A model generated the notes under the pieces. The model was not told the origin of the DNA. It worked only from the letters and a program-made list of their open reading frames with translations, and did not search any database. The position numbers and the translations under genes were made by a program. From Pleomorphomonas sp. PLEO (GTDB lineage Bacteria; Pseudomonadota; Alphaproteobacteria; Rhizobiales; Pleomorphomonadaceae), in NCBI RefSeq assembly GCF_041320595.1, contig NZ_CP166625.1, forward strand, positions 2,602,001 to 2,666,000: a stretch of 64,000 bases of DNA. Reading direction: 5' to 3'. Of the stretch, positions 29,716-37,655 are shown piece after piece (within the stretch, counting starts at the first letter, position 1; each line of letters opens with the position of its first letter).

Positions 29716-29748
29716 ACGGCCGGTCCCAGGTGGGGCCGGCCGTTTTCT
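29716..29748 (+). terminator. rho-independent terminator after degP
   Basis: ACGGCCGGTCCC and GGGGCCGGCCGT form a 12-bp stem with one mismatch-type wobble around a short loop, followed by TTTTCTTT, 26 nt past the degP stop. Confidence 0.85.
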
Positions 29749-29808
29749 TTGGCGATATCCGTTTAAACCAATTCGCGAAGACGCTGACGCATCCGCTCAT
29801 TGAGGCCA

Positions 29809-29889
29809 TTGCCGATTTCTTATTTGCATCAAGGGCATGAGAAATCGGCAAGCAGAATACCAAGAGGCATTTCAATGCATCTCGGTATT
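29809..29889. repeat. two adjacent long palindromes (REP-like element candidate)
   Basis: The first is a perfect 12-bp inverted repeat, TTGCCGATTTCT (29809-29820) with AGAAATCGGCAA (29840-29851). The second, four bases later, is a 34-bp imperfect palindrome with 16-bp arms matching at 14 positions (29856-29871 and 29874-29889). Neither is followed by a U-run. They sit in the convergent gap between degP and the DUF4424 gene. Nothing in the window repeats them. Confidence 0.5.
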
Positions 29890-29912
29890 AGGCCAATGCG
29901 GCGCCGTCCGTC

Positions 29913-30929
29913 TCAGTCGGTTGGGCGGCCGATCAGCGCGATGTCGATGTTGCGCTCGGGGTAGAAGTCATCGGCGGTCAGCTCGAAGGTGGTTGGGCCT
30001 GTCTTCTTGACGCCATCGCCGCAGAAGGAAACCAACGCGTCGGGATCTCCCTTGTCGACCGTCAGATGAAAGTGCCCGATCGTGCCACCCCAGTTGGCGC
30101 CGGTGGTGAGCACGTAAGAAATCCAGCTCTCCTGGAGATAGGAATCCTGGGTCTTGGCGGCGTCGAGGTGATTGGTAACCGCCTGAATGAAGCTCTCGTC
30201 GAAGCAGTAACGCTGCTTTTCCCTGTCGAAATCCTCGCCGGTGAACGGGGCATTCTCGTCGGAGCCGATGAAGTTGAGGCCGGCCGTGGCGCCAATGCTC
30301 GGTGTGTAGCGGTGGGCGACGCGCATGTCGCGGCCGGCCGGGAATGTGGTGCGCCACCAGTAAGTGGTCTTCAGCTTCCACACCGGTACGTAGTCGGTCT
30401 TCCAGCCGTTGCCGTCATCATAGTCGATCGGGATGATGATGCCGCGCTCGATCCAGTCGGCGACCAGATCCTTCGGCAGGCCGGCGAGAGCCTGGCTGGT
30501 GGAGTTGCCGAACGGTAGCAGTGGAATATTATGGTCGGTGAGCTCCTGGGTGACGTCGACATCGACGGCGAAGGCATGACGGTCGACGTTCGGCGTGACG
30601 GCTTTGCCATCGACGGCCACCGAGAAGTTCATGAAATTGTCGGAGTCTGGATTGGGCACCGACACGATGAAGTCACCGCTGCCCTCGATATCCGGCATTG
30701 GGAAGGCGACCACCGTCGTCCGGTCGCGGTCACCACCGTTGTGGAAGACATAGTCGACGCGCACCTGCTTCGGCGAGATGTAAAGATCCTCGCTCTGCAT
30801 GGTGACGTCGTCCGCCGAAACGAAGGTCAGGCCGCCGGCCGCCAGCTCCGCCATGGTGTCATTGGCATGGGCCAAGGTGGGCAGGCCTGCCAGCAAAGCG
30901 GCGATCGCGACGGTGGACGGTTTCTTCAT
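29913..30929 (-). CDS. DUF4424 family exported protein
   Basis: A 338-residue exported protein with signal [22 protein letters not shown]. The mature part [40 protein letters not shown] matches the DUF4424 family as I know it; function is unknown. Four cysteines are not obviously arranged as a metal site (FCGDG and YCFDES contain two). Its ATG overlaps the thyA stop by four bases, so it is translated as an appendage to thymidylate synthase, although a biochemical link is not evident. Confidence 0.82.
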   Translation of the reverse strand: MKKPSTVAIAALLAGLPTLAHANDTMAELAAGGLTFVSADDVTMQSEDLYISPKQVRVDYVFHNGGDRDRTTVVAFPMPDIEGSGDFIVSVPNPDSDNFMNFSVAVDGKAVTPNVDRHAFAVDVDVTQELTDHNIPLLPFGNSTSQALAGLPKDLVADWIERGIIIPIDYDDGNGWKTDYVPVWKLKTTYWWRTTFPAGRDMRVAHRYTPSIGATAGLNFIGSDENAPFTGEDFDREKQRYCFDESFIQAVTNHLDAAKTQDSYLQESWISYVLTTGANWGGTIGHFHLTVDKGDPDALVSFCGDGVKKTGPTTFELTADDFYPERNIDIALIGRPTD

Positions 30930-31720
30930 ACGGCGACCTCGGCCTTGATATGCGGATGAGGATCATAGCCTTCGATCATCACGTGCTCGAATCGGAAATC
31001 GCGAACGTCGCTAATCCCTTCGGCGAGCTTCAGCGTCGGAAGAGCGCGCGGCGCGCGCGTCAGCTGCAGGCGGGCTTGATCGAGATGGTTGCGGTAGAGA
31101 TGGGCGTCTCCGAGCGTGTGCACGAAGTCGCCCGGCTCCAGGCCGGTCGCCCGCGCCATCATGGCGGTGAGCAGCGCATAGGAGGCGATGTTGAACGGCA
31201 CGCCGAGGAAGACGTCGGCCGAACGCTGATACATCTGGCAGGATAGGCGACCGTTCGCGACATAAAACTGGATCAGCAGGTGGCAGGGTGGCAGCGCCAT
31301 CTTCGGCACATCGGCGGGGTTCCAGGCGGTGACGATCATGCGGCGCGAATCGGGATTGCGGCGAATGGTCTCCTGTACCTCGGCGATCTGGTCGATGGTG
31401 CCGCCGTCGGGCGTCGGCCATGAGCGCCACTGGTGACCATAGACGGGGCCGAGATCGCCGCGCTCGTCGGCCCACTCGTTCCAGATGGAGACGCCGTTGT
31501 CCTTCAGATATTTGATGTTGGTATCGCCCTGAAGGAACCAGATCAGCTCGTGGACGATCGATTTGATGTGCAGCTTCTTGGTCGTCAGCAGAGGGAAGCC
31601 GTCGGCAAGGTTGAAGCGCATCTGGTGGCCGAACACCGATAGTGTGCCGGTACCGGTGCGGTCCTCCTTGGAGGTGCCGGTGTCGAGGATGAGCTTCAGA
31701 AGGTCGAGATACTGCTGCAT
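30926..31720 (-). CDS. thyA: thymidylate synthase
   Basis: A 264-residue ThyA of standard length. The catalytic cysteine is C146 in [31 protein letters not shown] near the N-terminus is the folate/phosphate arginine loop, and [20 protein letters not shown] the nucleotide-binding region. It methylates dUMP to dTMP and turns methylene-tetrahydrofolate into dihydrofolate, the substrate of FolA. It is first of a two-gene unit with DUF4424. Confidence 0.97.
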   Translation of the reverse strand: MQQYLDLLKLILDTGTSKEDRTGTGTLSVFGHQMRFNLADGFPLLTTKKLHIKSIVHELIWFLQGDTNIKYLKDNGVSIWNEWADERGDLGPVYGHQWRSWPTPDGGTIDQIAEVQETIRRNPDSRRMIVTAWNPADVPKMALPPCHLLIQFYVANGRLSCQMYQRSADVFLGVPFNIASYALLTAMMARATGLEPGDFVHTLGDAHLYRNHLDQARLQLTRAPRALPTLKLAEGISDVRDFRFEHVMIEGYDPHPHIKAEVAV

Positions 31721-31752
31721 GACGATCCGCTATTGTAACTGAGGCAAAGAGA

Positions 31753-33081
31753 CTAGCCGGAGTCGCGGGGCGAGTCAGCCGCCGATGGCGTCGTAACGGC
31801 GAAGTTGCGCGCCAGGGCGTGGTAGACGCCTTCCGGCGCAATGAGGCTGGACACCTTGCCTGCGATCAGCGCCACCAGCATCAGCGGCAGCAGCATGGAA
31901 TGGTTGAGCGTCATTTCCTGGACAATCACCACCGATGTCAGGGGCGCTTGCACCACCCCGGCGAGATAGGCGCACATGCCGAGCAGCGCGATGGCCGAGG
32001 CGGCATTGATGTCGAGAAAGTGGGCGACGTCGAGCCCAAGGCCTGCGCCGATGGAGAGCGATGGTGAGAAGATGCCCCCGGGTATGCCGGACAGCGTCGA
32101 GACCAGCGTGGCGATCAGCTTGGCCGGGCCGTACCAGAGGCTAATGTCGGCCGGGCTCTGGTGGATGGCCGTGCGCGCCGCCTCGTAGCCGGTCCCGCTG
32201 ACATCGCTGCCCGAGGCAAAGCCGAGGAGGGCGACCAACAGGCCGAGAAGGCCGGCTGTTACCACCGGGTGGTTGCGGATGAAGGCGCCGGCTGGCCCCG
32301 GGAGGCCACGCGACCAGGCGACGTTGAAACGGTTGAACAGGCCGCCAAGCGCGCCGCCGACGACGGCGACGACAGGTACGGCTACCCAGGCGACGCCCGG
32401 CGCCAGCGTCACGTAGGACGAGCCGAAATAGGTGTAGTCGCCGAGCAGCATCTGAGCGGTCAGGCCGGCTAGCATCACCGTCATGATGACGATGCCGCTC
32501 GCCTTGCTGTCGAAGGAGCGGCTCAATTCCTCGATGGCGAAGACGATGCCGGCCAGCGGCGTGTTGAAGGCGGCGGCGACGCCGGCCGCGCCACCGGCGA
32601 GCAGCAACGACGATCGGTTGATGGAAGCGAAGCGCCCCGCTGCCTGCATGATGGCCGCGCCCACCTGCACCGTGGGGCCTTCGCGGCCGAGAGAGCCGCC
32701 GGCCAGAAGGCCGAGCAGCATCAAAAGGATCTTGCCGCCGGCGATCCTGAGCGACACGAGGTGTTCCGATGGCTCGGCCGGTGGCAGCTTGCGAGCGGCG
32801 ATCACCTGGGGAATGCCGCTGCCTTGCGAACCGGGGAACAGCCGACGGGCGAGGAAGCAGGAGAGCGCAAAGCCGGCCGGCGTTGCGACAAGCGGTAGCC
32901 AGGGGATCGATGCCGCGCTGGTCCGAAATGTCGTCTGGGCGAGGTCGGCGGCGCGGGCCATCAATACGGCGGCGATGCCGACACCGATGCCCCCGGCCAG
33001 AAACAGAATCTGGCGGCGGAGGCGTGACGCGCCGAGGCGGGAATAGCGAGCGTAAACCCGGGGGCGATGCTGGCGCGACAT
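31753..33081 (-). CDS. ClC-type chloride channel/antiporter
   Basis: A 442-residue membrane protein with the ClC selectivity motifs GSQGSGIPQV (residues about 85-94), GREGPTVQVGAAIM (external gating glutamate present) and GIPGGIFSPSLSIGAGLG. About ten or more helices are visible and no C-terminal CBS domain. The gating glutamate suggests a Cl-/H+ exchanger rather than a passive channel. The ATG at 33081 (MSRQHRPRVYARYSR) is preferred because the 23-codon extension upstream is not hydrophobic or conserved in kind. Confidence 0.9.
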   Translation of the reverse strand: MSRQHRPRVYARYSRLGASRLRRQILFLAGGIGVGIAAVLMARAADLAQTTFRTSAASIPWLPLVATPAGFALSCFLARRLFPGSQGSGIPQVIAARKLPPAEPSEHLVSLRIAGGKILLMLLGLLAGGSLGREGPTVQVGAAIMQAAGRFASINRSSLLLAGGAAGVAAAFNTPLAGIVFAIEELSRSFDSKASGIVIMTVMLAGLTAQMLLGDYTYFGSSYVTLAPGVAWVAVPVVAVVGGALGGLFNRFNVAWSRGLPGPAGAFIRNHPVVTAGLLGLLVALLGFASGSDVSGTGYEAARTAIHQSPADISLWYGPAKLIATLVSTLSGIPGGIFSPSLSIGAGLGLDVAHFLDINAASAIALLGMCAYLAGVVQAPLTSVVIVQEMTLNHSMLLPLMLVALIAGKVSSLIAPEGVYHALARNFAVTTPSAADSPRDSG

Positions 33082-33239
33082 GAAGGCTCGCCGGTTCGAT
33101 GTGTTGCGCGGCACTGAAAAGCCGGTTTCAAGCGCTTCTATCGGCCGCATCAGTGCCCGAGGTCAAGCCGAGCCCGCGCATGGCGGTGTCCCATACTGGG
33201 GGTGATCGTTTGCCGCCTCTTCACAGACGGGCCTGTTCA

Positions 33240-33585
33240 CCCTATATGTCTTCCTGCCGGAGCAATCCGGCTACGGTGATAAACGGACTGCGCAATAAAC
33301 CATTCGGACCCGGGGGCGGTACCCGGCGCCTCCACCCAAGTCCTTGTGAAGCCACTTTGTGGGCAAGGCCTTCGGCGGGGGCGAAATAGGATCGACGGGG
33401 GCGTAAAGGCGGCTCTTTCACTCGGCATTGTACCACCGTTATCGGGCTAAACCTATAGTTGCGAATGACAACTATGCTCCGGTGGCCGTCGCCGCGTAAT
33501 GCGGTGCCCAAACTGGGAATCAAGTCCTGAGGGGTAGCACTTTCAGGCGGGGTTCGGAGGCACCTGGCAACAGAAGCCTCCACTT
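33240..33585 (+). ncRNA. ssrA: two-piece (circularly permuted) tmRNA
   Basis: Acceptor piece comes first, coding piece second, as in alphaproteobacteria. GGGGGCG (33377-33383) pairs with CGCCTCC (33327-33333) to rebuild the tRNA-like acceptor stem; the T-arm lies at about 33309-33326. The 40-nt internal spacer removed on processing is about 33337-33376. AAATAGGATCGACGGGGGCG follows as in known tmRNAs. The tag frame at 33461-33499 reads ANDNYAPVAVAA then TAA. The genome has ACCC, not ACCA, after the acceptor stem, so the final A must be added enzymatically. Outer ends are estimates. It rescues stalled ribosomes together with SmpB. Confidence 0.93.
33461..33499 (+). other. tmRNA proteolysis-tag reading frame
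   Basis: Twelve codons starting at resume codon GCG: Ala-Asn-Asp-Asn-Tyr-Ala-Pro-Val-Ala-Val-Ala-Ala, stop TAA. The AND start and the hydrophobic Ala-Ala end are the SspB- and ClpX-recognised features of alphaproteobacterial tags. Confidence 0.92.
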
Positions 33586-33730
33586 AATTCTCTTCAGATC
33601 TGCTCTATCTCACACGTGCTTCACGCGATGCGCCGCGAAGGCGTTTACACTCTTGCGCCCGATGCTTTAGACTGTAGGGCGATGACGCGGCCGATTGGGC
33701 GCCTCTCGATTTCCTCAAGGCGGAGCCTCA

Positions 33731-34324
33731 ATGCCCAAGGACATGATCCGTTACGACGTTCTTGCTCAGGAGGCCTTCCGCGGCCTTGTGAAGAAGGTGC
33801 TCGCGGAAGTGGCGCACGCCGGCCTGCCGGGCGAGCATCATTTCTATATCATCTTCGATACCCGGGCGCCGGGCGTGCGGATTTCCGCCCGCCTCAAGGA
33901 ACGCTACCCGGACGAGATGACCATCGTCATCCAGCACCAGTATTGGGAGCTGCTGGTCAACGAGACGAGTTTCGAAATCGGCCTTTCCTTCTCCGGCGTG
34001 CCGGAAAAGTTGGTGGTACCGTTCGCATCGGTTCGCGGCTTCTTCGATCCCTCGGTGGAATTCGCGGTGCAGTTCCCGCTGGTCGACGAGAGCGGCAACG
34101 CCGCCGACATGCCCGAGGAAGGTCCGCTCAAGGCGATCGGCCCGGCAAGCGACGAGCCGAAGATCGCGCCACGCCCCGCGGCAGCCAAGGCGCCGGCGGT
34201 CAAGCCGGCCAAGCCAGGCGAGGCGGCGAAAAAGCCCGAAGAGCCGAAGGTCGAGGACAAGCCGGAGGGTGAGTCCAAGGGGCCGACGGTGATTTCGCTC
34301 GACGCCTTCCGCAAGAAGCCCTGA
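33731..34324 (+). CDS. sspB: SspB family ClpXP adaptor
   Basis: A 197-residue adaptor of the alphaproteobacterial SspB type. The folded domain runs to about residue 125 (MPKDMIRYDVLAQEAFRGLVKKVLAEV, HHFYIIFDTRAPGVRIS, MTIVIQHQYWELLV). A Pro/Ala/Lys/Glu-rich flexible linker follows, ending in VISLDAFRKK, the short ClpX-binding tail. It tethers ssrA-tagged proteins to ClpXP. It lies about 145 nt after the tmRNA gene that makes the tag, so substrate mark and adaptor are encoded side by side. ATG 33731 is chosen over 33695 by domain start. Confidence 0.95.
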   Translation: MPKDMIRYDVLAQEAFRGLVKKVLAEVAHAGLPGEHHFYIIFDTRAPGVRISARLKERYPDEMTIVIQHQYWELLVNETSFEIGLSFSGVPEKLVVPFASVRGFFDPSVEFAVQFPLVDESGNAADMPEEGPLKAIGPASDEPKIAPRPAAAKAPAVKPAKPGEAAKKPEEPKVEDKPEGESKGPTVISLDAFRKKP

Positions 34325-34331
34325 GCTGGCG

Positions 34332-34538
34332 ATGAGCGACGTCGTCAACCTCCGCCGGGCGCGCAAGGATCGCGATCGCCGTCGCCGCGAGGGCGAGGCG
34401 GCGGAGAACCGCGCCAAGTTCGGCCGCGGCAAGGTGGAAAAGCTGACGACTCAGGCGCAGGATGCGCTGGAGACGCGGCGGCTCGATGGTCATCGCCTGG
34501 AGTCTCCGGCCGATCCGGATTCGGATTCGTCGACATGA
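34332..34538 (+). CDS. DUF4169 family protein
   Basis: A 68-residue, very basic then acidic protein: MSDVVNLRRARKDRDRRRREGEAAENRAKFG, as in DUF4169, a family found next to sspB in rhizobia. Function unknown; the charged helix suggests nucleic-acid or protein contact. It starts 7 nt after sspB and overlaps the next gene by four bases, so the three form one operon. Confidence 0.88.
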   Translation: MSDVVNLRRARKDRDRRRREGEAAENRAKFGRGKVEKLTTQAQDALETRRLDGHRLESPADPDSDSST

Positions 34539-34759
34539 ACGTCAAACGGTCGTTGTCGCTGGCCGGACACCGAACCAGCCTGGCGCTGGAGCCGGAGTTC
34601 TGGGCGGCGGCCGAGCGGCTTGCCGAGCGGCGCGGCCAAAGTCTTTCAGCCTTCGTTCTCGACATCGACCGAACGCGCGGTGCCCGCAATCTGGCGAGCG
34701 CCGTTCGCGTATCCGTGCTCGCCGACCTCACCGCGCCAGATGGCGCCGTTTCCTCCTGA
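34535..34759 (+). CDS. ribbon-helix-helix domain protein
   Basis: A 74-residue protein. KRSLSLAGHRTSLALEPEFWAAAERLAERRGQSLSAFVLDID has the beta strand and two helices of the RHH_4 family, a likely DNA-binding dimer. It overlaps DUF4169 by four bases and ends just as the TSUP transporter begins. The targets are unknown. Confidence 0.88.
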   Translation: MNVKRSLSLAGHRTSLALEPEFWAAAERLAERRGQSLSAFVLDIDRTRGARNLASAVRVSVLADLTAPDGAVSS

Positions 34760-34775
34760 TCCTTCCGAGCGCATC

Positions 34776-35564
34776 TTGGTCGACCTTTCCCTGCATCTTC
34801 TGACGGCGCTGTTCTTTGCCGCCCTCGTCGCCGGCTTCATCGATTCGATCGCCGGAGGTGGCGGTCTCATCACCGTGCCGGCGCTGATGCTGGCCGGCTT
34901 CTCGCCGATCCAGTCGCTCGGAACCAACAAGCTGCAATCGCTGTTCGGCTCGGCATCGGCGACGCTGGCCTATACGCGGGCCGGGCAGGTCGATCTGCGT
35001 TCCCAGTTGCCGATGGCGCTGATGTCGGGCGCCGGCGCCATACTGGGGGCGCTGCTTGCCACGGTGCTGCCGGGCGACTGGCTCAGGATTGCCATGCCCA
35101 TCATGCTGATCGCCATTGCCGTCTATTTCGCCTTCAAGCGCGGCCTCAACGATCAGGACCGCCATGCCCGCATGACGCCTTTCCTGTTCACGCTGACTTT
35201 CGTACCGGTGATCGGTTGCTACGACGGCCTGTTCGGGCCGGGCACCGGCTCATTCTTCATGCTGGGCTTCGTGTCGCTGGCCGGCTTCGGCCTGCTGAAG
35301 GCGACGGCGCATACCAAGCTGCTCAATTTTGCGAGCAACGTCGGTGGCTTCCTGGTGTTCCTGCTGTCAGGCGTGGTGTTCTGGAAGCCCGGCCTCGTCA
35401 TGGGCGTCGGCCAGTTCCTCGGCGCGCAGATCGGCTCGCGGCTGGCCGTCCGGGGCGGCGCCAAAGTCATCCGGCCGCTCCTGGTGATCACCTGCATCGG
35501 TCTCGCCATCCGCCTCTTGGCCGATCCGGCCAACCCGGTGCGGATGTGGGTGATGGGCGGCTAA
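34776..35564 (+). CDS. TSUP (TauE/SafE) family membrane transporter
   Basis: About 262 residues with seven or eight hydrophobic helices. The family mark LLTALFFAALVAGFIDSIAGGGGLITVPALMLAGFSP lies at the N-terminus, and the second half repeats it as FGPGTGSFFMLGFVSLAGFG. TSUP proteins export sulfite, sulfoacetate or other organosulfur anions; the substrate here is unknown. TTG 34776 gives the family N-terminus; ATG 34740 in frame would add 12 residues. The 3' end overlaps the convergent serB by four bases. Confidence 0.88.
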   Translation: MVDLSLHLLTALFFAALVAGFIDSIAGGGGLITVPALMLAGFSPIQSLGTNKLQSLFGSASATLAYTRAGQVDLRSQLPMALMSGAGAILGALLATVLPGDWLRIAMPIMLIAIAVYFAFKRGLNDQDRHARMTPFLFTLTFVPVIGCYDGLFGPGTGSFFMLGFVSLAGFGLLKATAHTKLLNFASNVGGFLVFLLSGVVFWKPGLVMGVGQFLGAQIGSRLAVRGGAKVIRPLLVITCIGLAIRLLADPANPVRMWVMGG

Positions 35565-36451
35565 ACCGCCGCAAACTCTTCCCTGGCGAAGCCCTGCAGG
35601 TAGAGCACAGCCGTAAGATCAGCGTAGCGGATGGAGACTTCGGCCGCCGCCGCCACCTTTGGCTTGGCGTGGAAGGCGACGCCGAGGCCGCTTTCGTTGA
35701 TCATGTCGAGATCGTTGGCGCCGTCGCCGATCGCCACCGTCTCGTGATGGGCCAAGCCGCGCGCGTTCCTGAGTTCGATCAACGTGGCGAGCTTGGCCTC
35801 CTTGCCGAGGATCGGTTCAGCGACCAGGCCGGAGAGCCGGCCGCTCTCGGTCATCAGGCAGTTGGAGCGATCCTCGTTGAAACCGATCATGTCGCGAATG
35901 CGATCGGTGAACAGGGTGAAACCGCCGGAAACTAGAGCGGTATAGGCGCCGTGGGCCTTCATGGTGCCGATCAGCTCGCGGCCGCCCGGCGTCAGTGTGA
36001 TGCGCTCGCGGAGCACTTCGTTGACAACGCCGATGTCGAGCCCCTTCAACAGGCCGACCCGTTCGCGCAGCGCCGGTTCGAAAGCGATCTCGCCGCGCAT
36101 CGCCCGCTCGGTGATGGCCGAGACATGTTCCTTAAGACCGACGAAAGCAGCGAGTTCGTCGATGCATTCCTGGCCGATCATGGTGCTGTCCATGTCGGCA
36201 ACCAGCAGCTTCTTGCGCCGCCCCTTGACGGGAAGGACGGCGAAATCGACGGCGGCTTCGCCCACCACCTCGGCAACGCGGTGCACCGCCTCGCTCCGGG
36301 AGAGATAGTCGCCGACGGCGATATCGGCGGCGATCCCTTCGGCCAGCACCTTGTGAGCGTCGCCGCCCAGCCGCCGTGACACGGCGGTGATCAGGCTATC
36401 GGTCACTTGCGGATCGGTCGGAGATGAGACAAGCGTTGCGACGAGCGACAT
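35561..36451 (-). CDS. serB: phosphoserine phosphatase
   Basis: A 296-residue HAD-superfamily SerB. The nucleophile motif KKLLVADMDSTMIGQE is near residue 80, motif II Ser in LVSGGF, and the metal loop AIGDGANDLDMI near residue 245. An N-terminal ACT-like region precedes the HAD core. It makes serine from phosphoserine. It diverges from miaA with starts 15 nt apart; the GGAG on this strand (36461-36458) is 6 nt before ATG. Confidence 0.95.
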   Translation of the reverse strand: MSLVATLVSSPTDPQVTDSLITAVSRRLGGDAHKVLAEGIAADIAVGDYLSRSEAVHRVAEVVGEAAVDFAVLPVKGRRKKLLVADMDSTMIGQECIDELAAFVGLKEHVSAITERAMRGEIAFEPALRERVGLLKGLDIGVVNEVLRERITLTPGGRELIGTMKAHGAYTALVSGGFTLFTDRIRDMIGFNEDRSNCLMTESGRLSGLVAEPILGKEAKLATLIELRNARGLAHHETVAIGDGANDLDMINESGLGVAFHAKPKVAAAAEVSIRYADLTAVLYLQGFAREEFAAV

Positions 36452-36452
36452 G

Positions 36453-36461
36453 GGAGGCTCC
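36453..36461. promoter_or_regulatory. palindromic shared ribosome-binding site of serB and miaA
   Basis: GGAGGCTCC reads as GGAG on both strands. On the plus strand it serves miaA (GTG at 36466, 8-nt spacing from GGGAGG); on the minus strand it serves serB (ATG at 36451, 6-nt spacing). There is no room for promoters between the two genes, so each promoter must lie inside the other gene. Confidence 0.65.
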
Positions 36462-36465
36462 AGGC

Positions 36466-37404
36466 GTGACGGCGGAGACGGGAGAAAGACGCGCGGTTCT
36501 GATAGCCGGCCCGACGGCGAGCGGCAAGTCGGCTCTGGCGTTGGCGATCGCCGAGCGCTGCGGCGGCGTGGTGATCAACGCCGATTCGATGCAGGTCTAT
36601 CGCGAATTGCGCATCCTGACGGCGCGACCGACGCAAGAGGACGAGGCGAGGGCGCCGCACCGCCTTTATGGCCATATCGGCAGCGGCGATGGCTATACCG
36701 TTGCCAGCTATCTGGATGATCTCGAAAAGACTCTGATCGCGATCGTGAGGCAGCCGGCGGTGATCGTCGGTGGCACCGGCCTCTATTTCAATGCGATGAC
36801 CCAGGGCCTCTCCGACGTGCCGCCGATCGACGAGCGGGTGCGCGCCTTCTGGCGCGAGCGGGCGCAAACGACGAGCGCGGCGGCGCTGCATAAGGAATTG
36901 GCCGTCGTCGATCCTGTGCTCTACGGCCGCCTGCATCCCAATGATACGCAGCGGGTTCTGAGGGCGCTGGAAGTGGCCGACAGCACGGGACGACCGCTGT
37001 CGGAATGGCAGGAGACGCGCTCGCGGCCGCTGATCTCGGGCGGACATATCGCTCATGTCGTCATGGCGCCGGAGCGCGACTGGCTGCATGCGCGCATCGA
37101 CGAACGCTTCCGGGCCATGGCGGCGAGCGGTGGGCTCGACGAAGCGCGGGCCTTTGCCGCCCTCCGGCTCGATCCGGCTTTGCCGGCCATGAAGGCGATC
37201 GGCGTGCCGGAAATGATCGCGGCGGCTCGGGGTGAACTTCCCGTCGAAGAGGCGGTCGAGGCGGCCATAACAGCGACTCGGCAATATGCCAAACGCCAGG
37301 AAACCTGGTTCCGCAATCAGATGGCCGATTGGCCGCGCCTTGATCCGGCGTCGTCGCGACATTTTGTTGCTGTGGCGGATGATATCGCGCAACGAATGAA
37401 ATAG
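36466..37404 (+). CDS. miaA: tRNA dimethylallyltransferase
   Basis: A 312-residue MiaA. The P-loop GPTASGKSALALAIA is at the N-terminus, INADSMQVYRELRILTARP carries the catalytic Asp and the tRNA A37 contacts, and VGGTGLYFNAMTQGL follows. It adds a dimethylallyl group to A37 of tRNAs that read UNN codons. GTG 36466 with GGGAGG upstream is chosen; ATG 36424 in frame would overlap serB and add 14 unlike residues. Confidence 0.93.
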   Translation: MTAETGERRAVLIAGPTASGKSALALAIAERCGGVVINADSMQVYRELRILTARPTQEDEARAPHRLYGHIGSGDGYTVASYLDDLEKTLIAIVRQPAVIVGGTGLYFNAMTQGLSDVPPIDERVRAFWRERAQTTSAAALHKELAVVDPVLYGRLHPNDTQRVLRALEVADSTGRPLSEWQETRSRPLISGGHIAHVVMAPERDWLHARIDERFRAMAASGGLDEARAFAALRLDPALPAMKAIGVPEMIAAARGELPVEEAVEAAITATRQYAKRQETWFRNQMADWPRLDPASSRHFVAVADDIAQRMK

Positions 37405-37408
37405 GCTC

Positions 37409-37437
37409 TTGACCTGTCAGCCGGCGGCCGGTAATTT
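37409..37437 (+). promoter_or_regulatory. predicted promoter of the ilv operon
   Basis: TTGACC (37409-37414), 17-nt spacer, TAATTT (37432-37437), starting four bases after the miaA stop. Transcription would begin near 37444, about 40 nt before the leader peptide. The second ilvB copy lacks this sequence. Confidence 0.6.
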
Positions 37438-37483
37438 GCCGGCCATTCCGGGGGTGTTCCCGGCGATTGAACCAGAGGGCGGC

Positions 37484-37540
37484 ATGCGTTTGCTTCTCGT
37501 AGTACTTAGATGGCGCACCGTGGCGGAGGTCTCTTCCTGA
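37484..37540 (+). CDS. ilv leader peptide, copy 1
   Basis: Eighteen codons: MRLLLVVLRWRTVAEVSS then TGA, preceded by GAGGG. Five of residues 3-8 are Leu or Val, as expected for a leader whose translation senses branched-chain aminoacyl-tRNA. It is followed by alternative stems (GGCGCACC with GGTGCGC; AGGTCTC with GAGGCCT) and a terminator before ilvB, the classical layout of attenuation. Confidence 0.85.
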   Translation: MRLLLVVLRWRTVAEVSS

Positions 37541-37572
37541 GGCCTGCCGATTACTCATGGTGCGCGGAAATC

Positions 37573-37597
37573 GGGTCCCTAGCGGGGCCTTTTTTAT
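37573..37597 (+). terminator. ilv attenuator terminator, copy 1
   Basis: GGGTCCC and GGGGCCT pair over 7 bp (two G-U) around TAGC, followed by six T. It lies 59 nt before ilvB and 33 nt after the leader peptide stop, so transcription would end here when the leader is translated freely. Confidence 0.85.
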
Positions 37598-37655
37598 TAC
37601 CCGAAAAACGCAAATATTGCCCGGACGACGGGACGAGAGCTTGAGGTAACAGGCG

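Noticed and set aside
33099-33583. Open frames on both strands over the tmRNA gene
   Set aside because: The region folds as tmRNA with acceptor stem and tag frame; the frames have no ribosome sites or family features.
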